From: Canna indica | Lineage: Eukaryota; Streptophyta; Magnoliopsida; Zingiberales; Cannaceae | Length of the DNA stretch: 64,000 bases | Direction of reading: 5' to 3' | Assembly: GCA_034359265.1 (NCBI GenBank) | Contig: CP136891.1 | Span: forward strand, 13,902,501 to 13,966,500 | Shown: in pieces, positions 12,797 to 23,154 of the stretch | Layout: every line of letters starts with the position of its first letter | How positions within the stretch are numbered: position 1 is the stretch's first letter | Notes under the pieces: generated by a model | Database searches by the model: none | Told to the model about the DNA's origin: nothing | Seen by the model: the letters and a program-made list of their open reading frames with translations, nothing else | Translations under genes and position numbers: made by a program

Positions 12797-13085
12797 CCTG
12801 TTTGGTTAGTAAACTGTCCATCACAGAACACCAGACAAGGACAAGGACAGAACACCAACTGTCCTAGGATAGCAGTTATACCATATTTGGTTCGTCAAGA
12901 ACAGGACATGATATCCAATCTTGTTCTGCGTTTGGTTCGCTAAAATAGAGTCCTATAGACAAGGACAAGGACAGAATACCGGGTGTCCTGGGATAACAGT
13001 TATACCATATTTGGTTCGTCAAGAATAGGACACGATATCCAGTTCCGTTCTGCGTTTGGTTCGCTAAAACAGAGTCCTGTGCAAG
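12797..13085. repeat. MITE-like repeat with two tandem units of about 123 bp
   Basis: The region begins CCTGTTTGGTTAGTAAACTG, a common MITE-end phrase. It then repeats a block with GGACAAGGACAGAA, GTTATACCATATTTGG, CAGGACA/TAGGACA and GTTTGGTTCGCTAAAA at about 12838 and 12961. The opposite terminus was not found with certainty; a weak candidate is near 15490, which would place the gene fragments between them inside the element. Confidence 0.6.
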
Positions 13086-13550
13086 ACAATATGACCAAAA
13101 TATCCTTGCAAAATTTTAATACACAAAATGCCATGTAATTCACGTCGATAAATTTTAACAAGGTTATAGCAATCACAGAGAATTTCTCTATCAAAATCTG
13201 AAAAAAAATGGCCAAAATTCCTTTTGAAAGTTCTGTCTATACATTGGAGAGGATAAGAAGACCGGTAAAAGATCTAGTGCAATTCATGTCTCCATTGCAA
13301 GAGATTCATGTCTTTGAATCATTATTTTTATCAAACATAAAAATAACTTCAGCAGGTATCATACTGACTGAAACAGTAAAAATCTATAGCTGGCATCAAA
13401 CGGTAATAAAAACTCAGTAATATGAAACTTCAACATGTATCAAACAGTAATATACTTGTATATATATATTATTCAATGGCCATACAAAGATTGAAACATG
13501 CCTTTGAATTTGAAAGTGTTGGCTTTACAAGTTACAATTAAAATCCATTC

Positions 13551-13796
13551 TCAGGATCTCACTTCATATTCTCCCGATCTAGTGAGTGCTCGAAAGCCAT
13601 TGTAAGGTTGAGTTGGTGCATTTTTTGTATCCAACTTATGTATTTGCAAGCCTGATAGTCCAACCCCCATAATCCTGAATCCAAATTGGAAAAAAGGGAA
13701 CATATGCAACTTCTCCAGACCTGTCTCAAGAACTAAATTGCTTGACAGAGATGGTGATGTGTCTTTGGGTATTTGTCCAATTGACCAAGAACATGT
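13551..13796 (-). pseudogene. Isolated last exon resembling AP-5 complex mu subunit C-terminus
   Basis: A minus-strand frame of 82 codons runs from a good acceptor (TTTTTGCAG, just right of 13796) to TGA at 13551. It contains FPFFQFGFRIMGVGLSGLQI and ends GFRALTRSGEYEVRS. That ending resembles the C-terminus of clathrin-adaptor medium-chain MHD domains, best the plant AP-5 mu family, from memory. No upstream exons of such a gene were found to the right, where unrelated exon-like pieces lie instead. I read it as a captured or stranded fragment, not a working gene; a gene with very remote exons is not excluded. Confidence 0.5.
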
Positions 13797-14135
13797 CTGC
13801 AAAAATAATGAAACAATATATAAAGTCAAGCACAGAGATAAAAGATATGATATGAGATCAAGTGGACCTCATAACAAAATTTGTTGATTTGGAATATATA
13901 TCTAAAAGAGAAGTTGATAAGAATAATGCAATACAGGTACTACTAAAAACTTTGTATCTCCTTGATAATACCGGCGATGCATCAAATTCTATTCAGTATT
14001 CCACCCACAATAAACCCGACTAGCACACATATCAATTCTGATTCCCATGGACGAAATTGAACACATGGATGAAATCTCACATCATTTAAGATTGAAGGGT
14101 TTGAATTTTTATTTGGAATCTCATGACAGTTTCAG

Positions 14136-14441
14136 GAAACCGAGCTGCACTACCATCACCAACAATAATGATTAAGCAGGTACAGGCACCAATCTTTAAT
14201 TATATGTTGCTAGATTCTGTAGTGAAATCATGATGTGCCTTTCTTGCTCATCGGTTATCCGCCTATTTGACCAAAGTTTCTATCCTTTTTTTTTATTTCT
14301 TTGTTTGTAAATTAGGTCTATGATTATCTACTTAGATGACTGAAATTATGTTTCCATCTACAGCCTATTGCAAGATTTCAAGGTCAAGCAACAGATGTTG
14401 ATAATGCAAGAAAAGAAATAAAAAATGTGAAGGCTGAATTG
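14136..14441 (+). pseudogene. Two unidentified exon-like segments
   Basis: Plus-strand segments 14136-14179 and 14364-14441 both sit between AG acceptors and GT donors. They join in frame to read GNRAALPSPTIMIKQ followed by PIARFQGQATDVDNARKEIK. The joined frame looks like real protein (charged, helix-forming tail) but the family was not recognised. Their orientation is opposite to the exon-like pieces on both sides, which argues for a captured gene fragment. Confidence 0.35.
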
Positions 14442-14907
14442 GTATGCACTCCTTCATTGTAATCAAGCATATAATACTTTGTATCAGATAACAGCCACTA
14501 TCAAGCATATAACAGCCATTATATCAGATAACAACTATTTCTACATGAAATTAAAAATAGACAGCAGAGAAGGACAATTCATTTTTTTCACTAGAAATAC
14601 CTATTATTTTCACTAGAAATAAAGAAGAAAGTCACATGATACTAGAAAAGGACAATTCGTTCAGTCAAGTAAATGCGAAATAGCGAAACCATAGTAAAAC
14701 TGGAATATGCGAACGGAATTTCAGCACGAAAATGGAAAATCTACTGGTCCAGGGAATCCAAGAATCAGGGACGAACCACAAAGAATCACTAAACCATTAC
14801 AACTATCACAATTCACAAACCACAGAAGAATCACCATCTCACCAAAGAGCGAGATTCCAAAATAACCTAATGAATTCTGCACCAATCACAGAAAGAACTC
14901 AGATTAC

Positions 14908-15300
14908 CCGCGATGAGGAGTCTTGAGCTCTCGATTCGCAGGAGTAGGAGTGTAAACCGGCGGTGCAGAGACGGGCGTGGTCTCTTCTCCGCCCGACGCC
15001 GGGTCTCGAGACACAACCCTGCACTCCTCTCGGCGAAGTGGAAATGGAAGACACTTCTTGGAGGGAAATGGAAGACGCTTCTTGGGAAATGGAAGACACA
15101 ACCCTGCACTCCTCAGGTCTCGACACCGACGTTGGAGGGAAATGGAAGACACTTCTTCGGTCGACGGGAGATCAGCGTGAAGAGAGCTCGAACACGAAGA
15201 GCCGGCGGCGACATCCTCTCGGCGAAGCAGAGACGAGATGAAGCGGAAGTGAAGAAGAAGGGGGTCGAGCAGATGGCGAGAGACCCCGTTAGGTTTTCTC
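14908..15300 (-). pseudogene. Tocopherol cyclase-like (VTE1) first-exon fragment
   Basis: The GC-rich minus-strand frame ends PPVYTPTPANRELKTPHRG at a consensus donor (CATCGCGG followed by GTAATC, exon edge 14908). In tocopherol cyclases the same point reads PxNRxLRTPHSG followed by YHFDG. The upstream part would be a plastid transit region; it contains repeated CTTCCATTTCCC blocks and has no convincing conserved sequence. No exon continuing with the YHFDG motif was found downstream, so this is a truncated copy or captured fragment. Tocopherol cyclase closes the chromanol ring of vitamin E in plastoglobules; this fragment could not do so. Confidence 0.5.
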
Positions 15301-15343
15301 AAGGGTAACGGATCTTTTTTCCAGCCGTGACCTCCACCTCAAA

Positions 15344-15375
15344 TTGGTGTACCGAGAAATTTCTCGGTACACCAA
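15344..15375. repeat. Perfect 32-bp palindrome
   Basis: TTGGTGTACCGAGAAA is followed immediately by its exact reverse complement, giving 16-bp arms with no spacer. It lies just outside the tocopherol-cyclase-like fragment. It may be a minimal palindromic remnant of a transposon or a breakpoint; its origin is unknown. Confidence 0.9.
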
Positions 15376-15494
15376 AATAGCTTCAAAACCTGTCCCGAAC
15401 AAATTTAATATCTTGTCTCAGGGTTTATTTCGCAAAACAAACGGATAACATGACCCAAAATTCAGTTCAGTCCCTTATTTTTATGCAAAACAAA

Positions 15495-15840
15495 TGAGCT
15501 CATTATTTGTACACCTCGATTACTACACTATTTAAAAATTATTATAATTTTGGGAGAATTTTTGGATGTATTGTTAGTGATAAACTGCCATATTAAAGAG
15601 TTTGAGCGTTGGTTTCAGACTTCTACGGGGTTGTCACAAATGATTATCTAAATTGTGCACATCAATTAGCAATTACTATGATTTGAATTTTTGAATATAT
15701 TTTTAGTGATAAATGATTATATTAAAAAGTTTCGATGAAACTCTTGAATTCCGTTCAAGAGTTTTAGTTACACGCTTGTATGTTAATATATATACACGAT
15801 GATTCAAGTAGTGCACCTTAGTTACTATAATCGTATTAAT
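15495..15840. repeat. Right-hand subrepeat block, reversed orientation
   Basis: Phrases such as TTTTTGGATGTATTGTTAGTG, GATATTAAA-type AAAGAGTTT blocks, GAAACTCTTGAATTCCGTTC and TTCAAGTAGTGCACCTTAG match, in reverse complement, the units at 10.9-11.8 kb. Together the two blocks bracket 12.8-15.5 kb, where the gene fragments lie. Confidence 0.6.
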
Positions 15841-16002
15841 CAATAAAAATTGCGCCCAACTCAAATCGTGACATGTTTCGTATCTTAACTCATTTATTTT
15901 ATTTTTCTTCGCACATTATTGTGATAATTCACATTTCGCAGGGATAACTCGATCCATAACCCGCGACTTCGCGCTCGTGCTACCCGAAGCCACGCGACGC
16001 CG

Positions 16003-18897
16003 ATGGCGGCCACCGTCACGAAGGGCGGCGCCGCCCTCTTCATCTCCGCCTTCAACGCTCGCCTCGTTAACAATAAGATGATCTCCATCTCCTCCCGTTG
16101 CATCTCCGTCCTCCGATCCCACGGGGGCGCCGCCGGTCGCCACTCCCCCCTGCTCCGTTCCTCTCGATCTATGAGAGCCTACTGCTCCGAGTCCCCCCAA
16201 TCAACGGCGGCCGAGGCCTCCCGCCCGACGGTGGAGGAGGGAGCCCCTTCGAGTCCCCCTCCCGACCCGCTGCGGGTGGCCGCTGACGCCCTGGACATCC
16301 GGGTCGGGCGCATCCTCAAGGCATGGAGGCATCCTGAGGCCGATTCCCTCTACGTGGAGGAAGTGGACGTCGGCGAGCCGGAGCCCAGAACCATCTGTAG
16401 TGGTCTCGTCAACTACATTCCTTTGGAGGATTTCCAGGTTTCCTTATTTTGTTTAAGCCCTTTATTTTACCTCTATATATAAATGCATATTAATCTAAAA
16501 CAATGTAATTCACAGCAGACATCTCATTGACTTGCAAATGTGGATGATTTAAGTGGGATTTGGATTTATGAACTAGTTTTGTGCTTGATGAAATATAGCT
16601 AGCCACTATTCTTGGAGTGTATTGCATTTCTACTCAAAGTTATAGTCGTTTCTTATTTTATCCATCGAGGTAATGATAGAAACAGGTTTATTCTCTTGTG
16701 CTTGGAACAAATCAAAAGATGTCAGCTTCTTTGTAGAGGAAAACATTTGTTACTCAAAGAATTCTGTTATACATGGAGTGAAAGATAATTTGCTTTCTCT
16801 CTAGGGTTTGTTTAGTAACGTTGGGGGGTTGAGTAAATATTGTATTCATCCAAATTACAAATTACTAACACATAGTTTATGTTATATTCATTTGCAGGAT
16901 GTTAAAGTTGTTGTCCTTGCTAATCTGAAGCCCAGGAACATGCGTGGAATCAAGTCAAATGGGATGCTTATGGCTGCTTCTGATGAACCTCATGAAAATG
17001 TTGAGCTTCTTATACCTCCAGAAGGTTCAATCCCTGGTGAAAGAATTTGGTTTGGTTCAGAGGACGATAAAGATAAGCAACCAGATGCTGCAAGTCCTAA
17101 TCAGGTAAAGACCTTCATCATTTAGGATTTTGAAGCCTTTCATATTTCATTTATGCATGTATCTTTCAACATTGTGAGATCTGCAGAAGTAAGGCTTTTT
17201 CTCCCCGTTTCTCTATACATATATGTTGGATACTTTTTTGGCCACATATTTGTGCTGTTGTTTCAGCTAGATGATTTAGTTATGCAAGTGTTACCACATG
17301 ATACTGTAAGAGGTATTTGCTAGTGTATACCTCATAGGAACTAACATTTTCTATATCCTTACTTTGGTTATTTGAACTTGTAATTAAATATTTAATGATA
17401 TCCATCCTTGTTTCCTAAATTTCGCAATCTCTTCCATACTTTCTTTTATAATTACTTAGTTGAACGCCGCACTTTTATCATTTCCCATCATTATGTCATT
17501 GTGTCAGACTATTTCCAATTTACCTTTTGTTCTTGTGTATGCCTATGAGATGTATATTGCTCTATAGAGTTGCCAATTTCATTCATACTTCTTTACATGT
17601 ATGATGTTTTGTTTATTTCACTGAATTCGATAGGATCTGATAGAATAACAAAGAGAAAGAGAGTTGGATAGGGTTTTTTTTGTTCCGTGTACACCGTATA
17701 TAACATCAATTTTATACTCTTTTAATTGTATTTTCTTCCAATCCAAGGACCAAACAAGGGACTAAAATTCATCTCTTATCCTATCCCTTTATCCCATGAA
17801 ACAAATATGCCCTAAGGGAATCTAATGGTTGTATCTCAATTTTTTGGCCAAAATTGCTCCTCAGTTTTCTATATGTTTGCTTTCTTCTAATTTTTTATTG
17901 TTTTCTGGTTTCTACTTTTTTCCACTGGTTATTCTAATCCCTTGGAATTTTTTTCTTACATTAAAATAGCTTTTTTAAAAGTGTACCTTCACTTGCCATT
18001 TCTTCTTAGGTGCAAAAATCCTTCTACATTTTTTTCACCTTATATGCTCGACTGATCTTACCTATCCTTGGAAGTGTTCATAAACCTGTTTGGTGGGTTT
18101 TTGTTAGCTAACCCACTTATGCTATACCTACATTCTGTGGTTTCGGCAAGGTTTTCAGTCTAAGAAATATCTGATTGATAAACTATGAACCAGATGACTC
18201 ACTATGGTAGTTAGATGCTTTGAGTAGAAAAAATTGTCAACAGGATCCGTTGATGATAACATTCCCTCTGGGTTAATAACTCCCTACTGGACACTCTGCC
18301 AGAAATTTTAGATTTTGCTCCTGACAACTTCCCTGGTTCAAAATGTTCGTAAGGGTAAGTTGGTTGTTGAGGACCTTAGCTCCACTGAAAGTTGAAATTT
18401 GTCGACTGAGATGGATGATTGACTTGTATGTTTCCTAGAATTATTTCACCCGTACGGACCATACCCTTAGGAGTAAGCACATTTTGTAGATGCTTCTCTA
18501 AACCATCATATAAATGAGATCCAGGGAACTTGCTATTGAGGTGGCATCCTCCTTCAATTCTACTTCAGTTCCTTCTAGTTAGAGTTTCTTCCTGTATTTT
18601 TCGGTTTGGATGGACCGGTTGTTCTTTTTGATTTTTTTTCGTTTCTCGCCTCCACTCCCTCCTTTGCTTGTATTCATCAAACCTACAAATTTACATATTT
18701 GCTCATTGTACGCGGGGCTTTGACTTGCTCATGATGTATAAGTAGGGGTGAGCAGAATTCCCCGATTCACCGAAACCGATTTAATCGAACCGAATCTACC
18801 GAATTAATTTCGGTTCGGTTTTCGGTTAAAGGAAATTAATATTTCGGTTTTCGGTTCGGTAAATTAACCGACGGTTCGGTTAATTTACCGAATTAAC

Positions 18898-18936
<39 letters not shown>

Positions 18937-19530
18937 TTTCAACATATATTGATGTTTGCCTTGGTGGTTAAGAACAATTTTAATCTTTCCGATTGCTCAG
19001 GTTCGAATCCTGGCGTTTGTTATTATTTATTTTATATTCGATTGTCTATATAATATATGTTAATTAGAAGTAAATAGGTAATAGAGTTTGCTAAGATGGT
19101 TAGACGGATAAAAATAGAGATGTGGTTGCATTCTGCATGGGTTCGAGTCTTAACAATGTTATTTTTTTAATTTTTTCGGTTAATTTGGTAAATTAACCGA
19201 ACCGAACCGAAAATTCGGTTAACCAAACCGAATTAACTGAATTTTTTCGTTTCGGTAAACGATTAAAAATATTTTTTTTGTATCGGTTTGGTTATTTGCT
19301 CACCCCTATGTATAAGCTGGTAAAACATTTGGCAAAATTTTGTTGTTTGTAGGGCACTTATCTGCTGCTTTGTTGACATACTGCAGGTCCAAAAGAAAAA
19401 GATATGGGAGTCCGTTCAACCTCAGCTCAAGACCACAGAGGATTCTGTGGCTGTTCTGGATGTGCACCCTATGAGGACGTCCGCAGGCGTGGTTACATGC
19501 AAATCTTTGAAAAATGCAAAGATATCATGA
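16003..19530 (+). CDS. tRNA-binding OB-fold protein (EMAPII/Arc1p-like, organelle-targeted)
   Basis: Exons 16003-16437, 16898-17104 and 19387-19530 join in phase with GT-AG introns to give 261 residues. The N-terminal 80-90 residues are rich in Ser, Arg and Ala and look like a mitochondrial or plastid targeting peptide (inference). The core is a tRNA-binding domain: [50 protein letters not shown] and [14 protein letters not shown] match the EMAPII/MetRS-beta OB fold that holds the outside of the tRNA L shape. The C-terminal exon continues [14 protein letters not shown] and ends NAKIS. It resembles Arabidopsis At2g40660. It has no catalytic synthetase domain, so a helper role in tRNA binding is inferred. 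Intron 2 (2.3 kb) contains a hAT MITE. Confidence 0.9.
18743..19308. mobile_element. hAT-type MITE containing tRNA-like segments
   Basis: The termini TAGGGGTGAGCA and its inverted partner (TGCTCACCCCTA at the right) are flanked by perfect 8-bp repeats TGTATAAG at 18735-18742 and 19309-19316. Near both ends lie CGGTTCGGTT/AACCGAACCG-type subterminal repeats. The interior holds a TA microsatellite (18901-18930) and two tRNA-like stretches described separately. It lies in intron 2 of the tRNA-binding protein gene. Confidence 0.88.
18954..19160 (+). other. Two tRNA-like modules inside a MITE
   Basis: The first (about 18954-19022) has an A-box-like TTGGTGGTTAAGAA and, 30-odd bases on, CAGGTTCGAATCCTG. 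The latter forms a perfect T-arm (CAGG/CCTG stem, TTCGAAT loop) and an RNA polymerase III B box. The second (about 19085-19155) has GCTAAGATGGTTAGACGG and a weaker TGGGTTCGAGTCTTA. Neither shows a complete acceptor stem, so these are tRNA-derived relics, not functional tRNA genes. The first is closest in feel to tRNA-Ser. Confidence 0.5.
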
Positions 19531-20171
19531 TCACAGTATGCTTCATCTCTCCCAAAGCTTGGAAAGATTTATTTATCCACATTTTGTTAAATCTGTTATC
19601 TCGCAAGTTTCATGACTTGTTATCTACGTAAATGTTGCCATGCTCTGGACTTAAAGATTTTGATTTGTGGAAGAACGACAAAGAAGATTTTGGAATATCG
19701 ATTTTATTGATACGATGATAAATTAGTACCCCTCGTAAATGAAGGGCAAGGTTTTTTATTTGTATCTTTAGAGTTTATATTTATATCTGGGCCATAATTC
19801 TTCTTTGGTGAATGGTCTAGTGATGCGATGTTGCTTGTAGTCAATGAGGTTCTATCACTATAATTAGAACTTGAAATGTTTGATATAACAAAATTTGCTC
19901 TATTTACTGTTCCAGTTGTTCTCTCCATTGCCTCAGATGTCTTAATCTCAAGTGAATCTAAACAACTTCACAAACAGTATTTATATCAACAGTCAAATAT
20001 AATAGATTAGTATATGACCAGAAGGTCCTCCGAATACTCGTTTTTGTTACAACTTACAAGATTACCAAGGGGCAGGGCATCCATCATGCCATATGAAGAG
20101 AGATGCACATGTATAAGAACCACATAACATCATGCACTGAATTTATTATACGACACACTTTAGTATCAGAA
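19531..20171. other. Convergent intergenic region
   Basis: The 3' flanks of the plus-strand tRNA-binding protein gene and the minus-strand GRAM-like gene meet here. A 75-codon minus-strand open frame at 19704-19928 has no recognised similarity and atypical composition, and is not called. Confidence 0.4.
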
Positions 20172-23154
20172 TTAGTACGAGCTCTCGGCTGACTGAGGAT
20201 GATATGTTCTCCTCCTCAATTGAGATTCAGGTGTAGGCTGCTGTAGGAAGATCTTAGTTGGATCATTTGGATCCACATACCTGTATATCATAAAGTAAAA
20301 TTGAAAAGAATTAGACAAAGCAAATACACCAAACCCAATTGTGGAGCGTGTCGGATGGATTGCAGTCCAAGTTATCCACTCACGCTTGTTGCATCATGTC
20401 TCCGACCGGGGTCTGTGAAGCTAGCAACGGGTCGATGAGAGGTGTAGCTTCATGGGCAGGAGGAGCTGCATGCTTATTATACTGCCTCACAGTTGCAATT
20501 AGGTTTAGGAAAAGAGGGACGAAAGTTCCGCATCCGCCTTCCTTGAACAAGATCTTGAATTTGTGTGTCGAGTAGAGAGCCCTGTGCTGTCCTTCTGGAA
20601 CTACCTATTTTGTGCACAATAGCATCAAACTGTAAAATCATGTAGTGTAAGATAATGATGTAGAATGTTCCTCTATACTCACAGGCTCCACTAATCCAGA
20701 TATGTTATTACAGTGGAAGACTGGCTGGTGGAACTTTTCTCCACGCACAAAAAGCTGCAGATGAAATATAGTGATTGTTGTTTGTAGGTGAAAGTTACAT
20801 AGAATTAGCCTAAAACTAATGGATAATAAAGACTCAAACTGAATTCTTTAGAGGCAGCAACCCACTCTTAAGTCTTAACTCTTAACCGATAGTGTGATTG
20901 ATACAACACCAACACTTGTTTTCAAGAGAATGTAAGGTACCCAAACATAAAAATCATTATGTAAAATACCATCTTCTGTATTTACTAACTTCTCTCTTGT
21001 CCTACCAAGTATTTTCAAAACGGGCAGGTAACTTTATATCATAGCATGACAGGACTTTTCAATATCTAAACATGATTAAAGGAACAAAAAGGTACTTAGT
21101 GAAAATTAGTGCAGCAAAAAAATGGGATGACAAAGACCCATGGATGAGAAGAGGCTTTGTTATCATGTTCAAGAAGTAAACATCAAAATAAAATGTGCCC
21201 ATAAGACCCATGGATGAGAAGAGGCTTTGTTATCATGTTCAATAAGTAAACATCAAAATAAATTGCAGCCAACCAGTTGCAGAAACCAAAATAGGTGGAC
21301 TGTTAGGATGATTGCTCAATTATTCCAATAAAAGAATTGATCAGTTCTTATATGAAAAGTCCATCTAATCATAATGCTGTTGCGGCTGTCGTTGATATAT
21401 TACTTGTGACGGCCGATGCGACCATCACATGTTATGAGACGCGCACATATGCGACGGCTTGTTGCAACGGTTCGAGCCGTCTGTGATAGTCGTCACTGAC
21501 GGCTCCGCAATGGCATTAGCCATCGTCGAAGCTTATATTTCCAATAGTGTAAGGCTAAACCTGTGACTAAAGCTCCAGCTTAACTCTAGCCATATTGATG
21601 GATTCTAGCACAGTATGTTGATTTAAAATAATATTCTTCAAGAAATAAAAAGAGAAGGTTGTATTGTATGATAAAAAGTTCATACCAGAGGCATATCAAA
21701 AGCCACAAAGTACCCTGTAGGTTTCTTTGCAACAAAAACCATTCGAATGTTGGACAAGTAAATAGTTCCCTTTGCTTTGACATGATCAGCATGTGCTCTG
21801 ACAGTAACAGAGATGAAAGGAAATTAAATGGAATCAGACTCCAATATGCACTACATAAATGGTAAACCATGATAAATGTAGATTGATAAACCCTTAGTAA
21901 ACTCACAACAAATGAGAAATTGCACAAGGCATCAGTTTTCATTTTCATCAATTTATTTATCACATATGTATAAGCAGTAATCAGCTACACAAACATTAAT
22001 TTTCTTTGCAGAAAGTACTAGTTTCTTCTAGGGATGGCAATTGGAACTCGATTAACCGAACCGTAAAATTCGATTTCGGATAATGATTTTGCGGTTCGGT
22101 TTCGATTAGTGAATTAAAAAAACCAATTTAATTTGGTTCGATTTCGATTATCGGTTAGTGGATAACCGATAATCGAAATCGGCTATAAATTTATTTTATA
22201 TTATACATATATAAAATTCAAAATGTTTTATTTTAAATTTTTAGCAATGGTTATCCATTTAGGAATCTGTTAACCGTTTAAGCCAGCCGATTGGGTTAAA
22301 CTGTTTAGTAACCACATATCCGACAGTTAAATGGTTTCAATTTCGGATAGTAATACTAAAAATCATTTCGATTTTGAATAGCGGTTTGATAAATGGTTTC
22401 TGCTTTGGCTATCCATAAAAAATACAGTTAACCATACGATTGCCCTACTTCCTTCCAGATGGAAATAACTACTCAGAAATTGATAACTAAGAATAAGTAA
22501 TGAAAGCAGACATGCTCTAATCTAGGAAAAAACAATCAATATATATATTGTTGCTATATCCTCTTAAAAATGTGCTTAATAATCTTCTTAATCACTCGTA
22601 ATGGCATGAGTTATAATTTCATCAACAATGATGAGCATTTGATTAAACGTGAGTGAAGGATTATCGGGCACATCAATTATGAGGATTTAGTATTTTTGAT
22701 ATATATATATATATATATACCAATACAAATCGATTAGTTAATAAATACAAGGAAACTTTCTCGATTCCACCCACCACCCGGCACTCATCATAATCCTTGT
22801 TTTACCCTCACGAGTTTCTCAACATTCATATCCTAAGAATTCGTTCAAATTTCAAAGCACATCACACATTTTTCACTTTTTCAAAAGGAAATTTTCGATC
22901 TTCTTATCTAAATTAGAATTCTTCTTACGTCAATGTTTCCCATGCTAATCTTTGACAGGATCGGAAAGGAGGGCAGCCACAACAACTACATAAAACCAAC
23001 TGAAGGCAGAGAGAGGATTGGGGGAAATTAAGAAAAGAGCTTACCCGGGGATTTTATCGATCTCGAACTCGACGCCATCTCTCGCGAGTACGAACATCTC
23101 GCCCACGAAGGGGATGGGCATTCCATTGCCGAAGAGATGGGGGTTCAAAGCCAT
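20172..23154 (-). CDS. GRAM/PH-like small protein, At5g11680 type
   Basis: Five minus-strand exons, 23045-23154, 21686-21797, 20683-20754, 20384-20604 and 20172-20280, give 207 residues in unbroken phase. It starts MALNPHLFGNGMPIPFVGEM and continues VLARDGVEFEIDKIPG, ANHVKAKG-like HADHVKAKGTIYLSNIRMV, then VPEGQHRALYST and FKEGGCGTFVPLFLNL. The Pro/Gln-rich tail YVDPNDPTKIFLQQPTPES ends with ESSY. This order matches plant proteins similar to WBP2/GRAM-domain lipid-binding proteins and to Arabidopsis At5g11680. The proline-rich tail may bind WW or SH3-like partners; its biochemical role is unknown. Intron 1 carries a hAT-like MITE and intron 2 a 69-bp tandem duplication. It is divergent from the BTB gene, with 688 bp between the starts. 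Confidence 0.92.
21135..21262. repeat. Tandem duplication, 69-bp period, in an intron
   Basis: GACCCATGGATGAGAAGAGG followed by CTTTGTTATCATGTTCAA occurs at 21135 and 21204 with a single G/T difference in the compared part (AAGAAG versus AATAAG). It lies in intron 2 of the GRAM-like gene. Confidence 0.88.
21370..21550. repeat. GC-rich transposon-like patch in an intron
   Basis: An island of CGACGGC/GCCGTC-type phrases (for example GTGACGGCCGATGCG and GTCACTGACGGCTCCGC) stands out from the AT-rich intron. The ends GTTGCGGCTGTCG and GGCATTAGCCATCG suggest an old DNA-transposon remnant. Its family is unclear. Confidence 0.35.
22029..22447. mobile_element. hAT-like MITE in intron 1 of the GRAM-like gene
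   Basis: The left end TAGGGATGGCAATTGG pairs with the right end ATTGCCCTA (reverse TAGGGCAAT). The flanks GTTTCTTC and CTTCCTTC agree at 6 of 8 positions. The interior is full of CCGATAATCGAAATCGG-like phrases. It is a relative of the element at 28045-28682. Confidence 0.65.

Noticed and set aside
18954..19160. Functional tRNA genes
   Set aside because: T-arm and box motifs are present, but no complete cloverleaf or acceptor stem could be formed.
19704..19928. 75-codon minus-strand open frame with many Ser/Asn
   Set aside because: No recognised similarity and no splice partner, and it sits in a convergent 3' flank.
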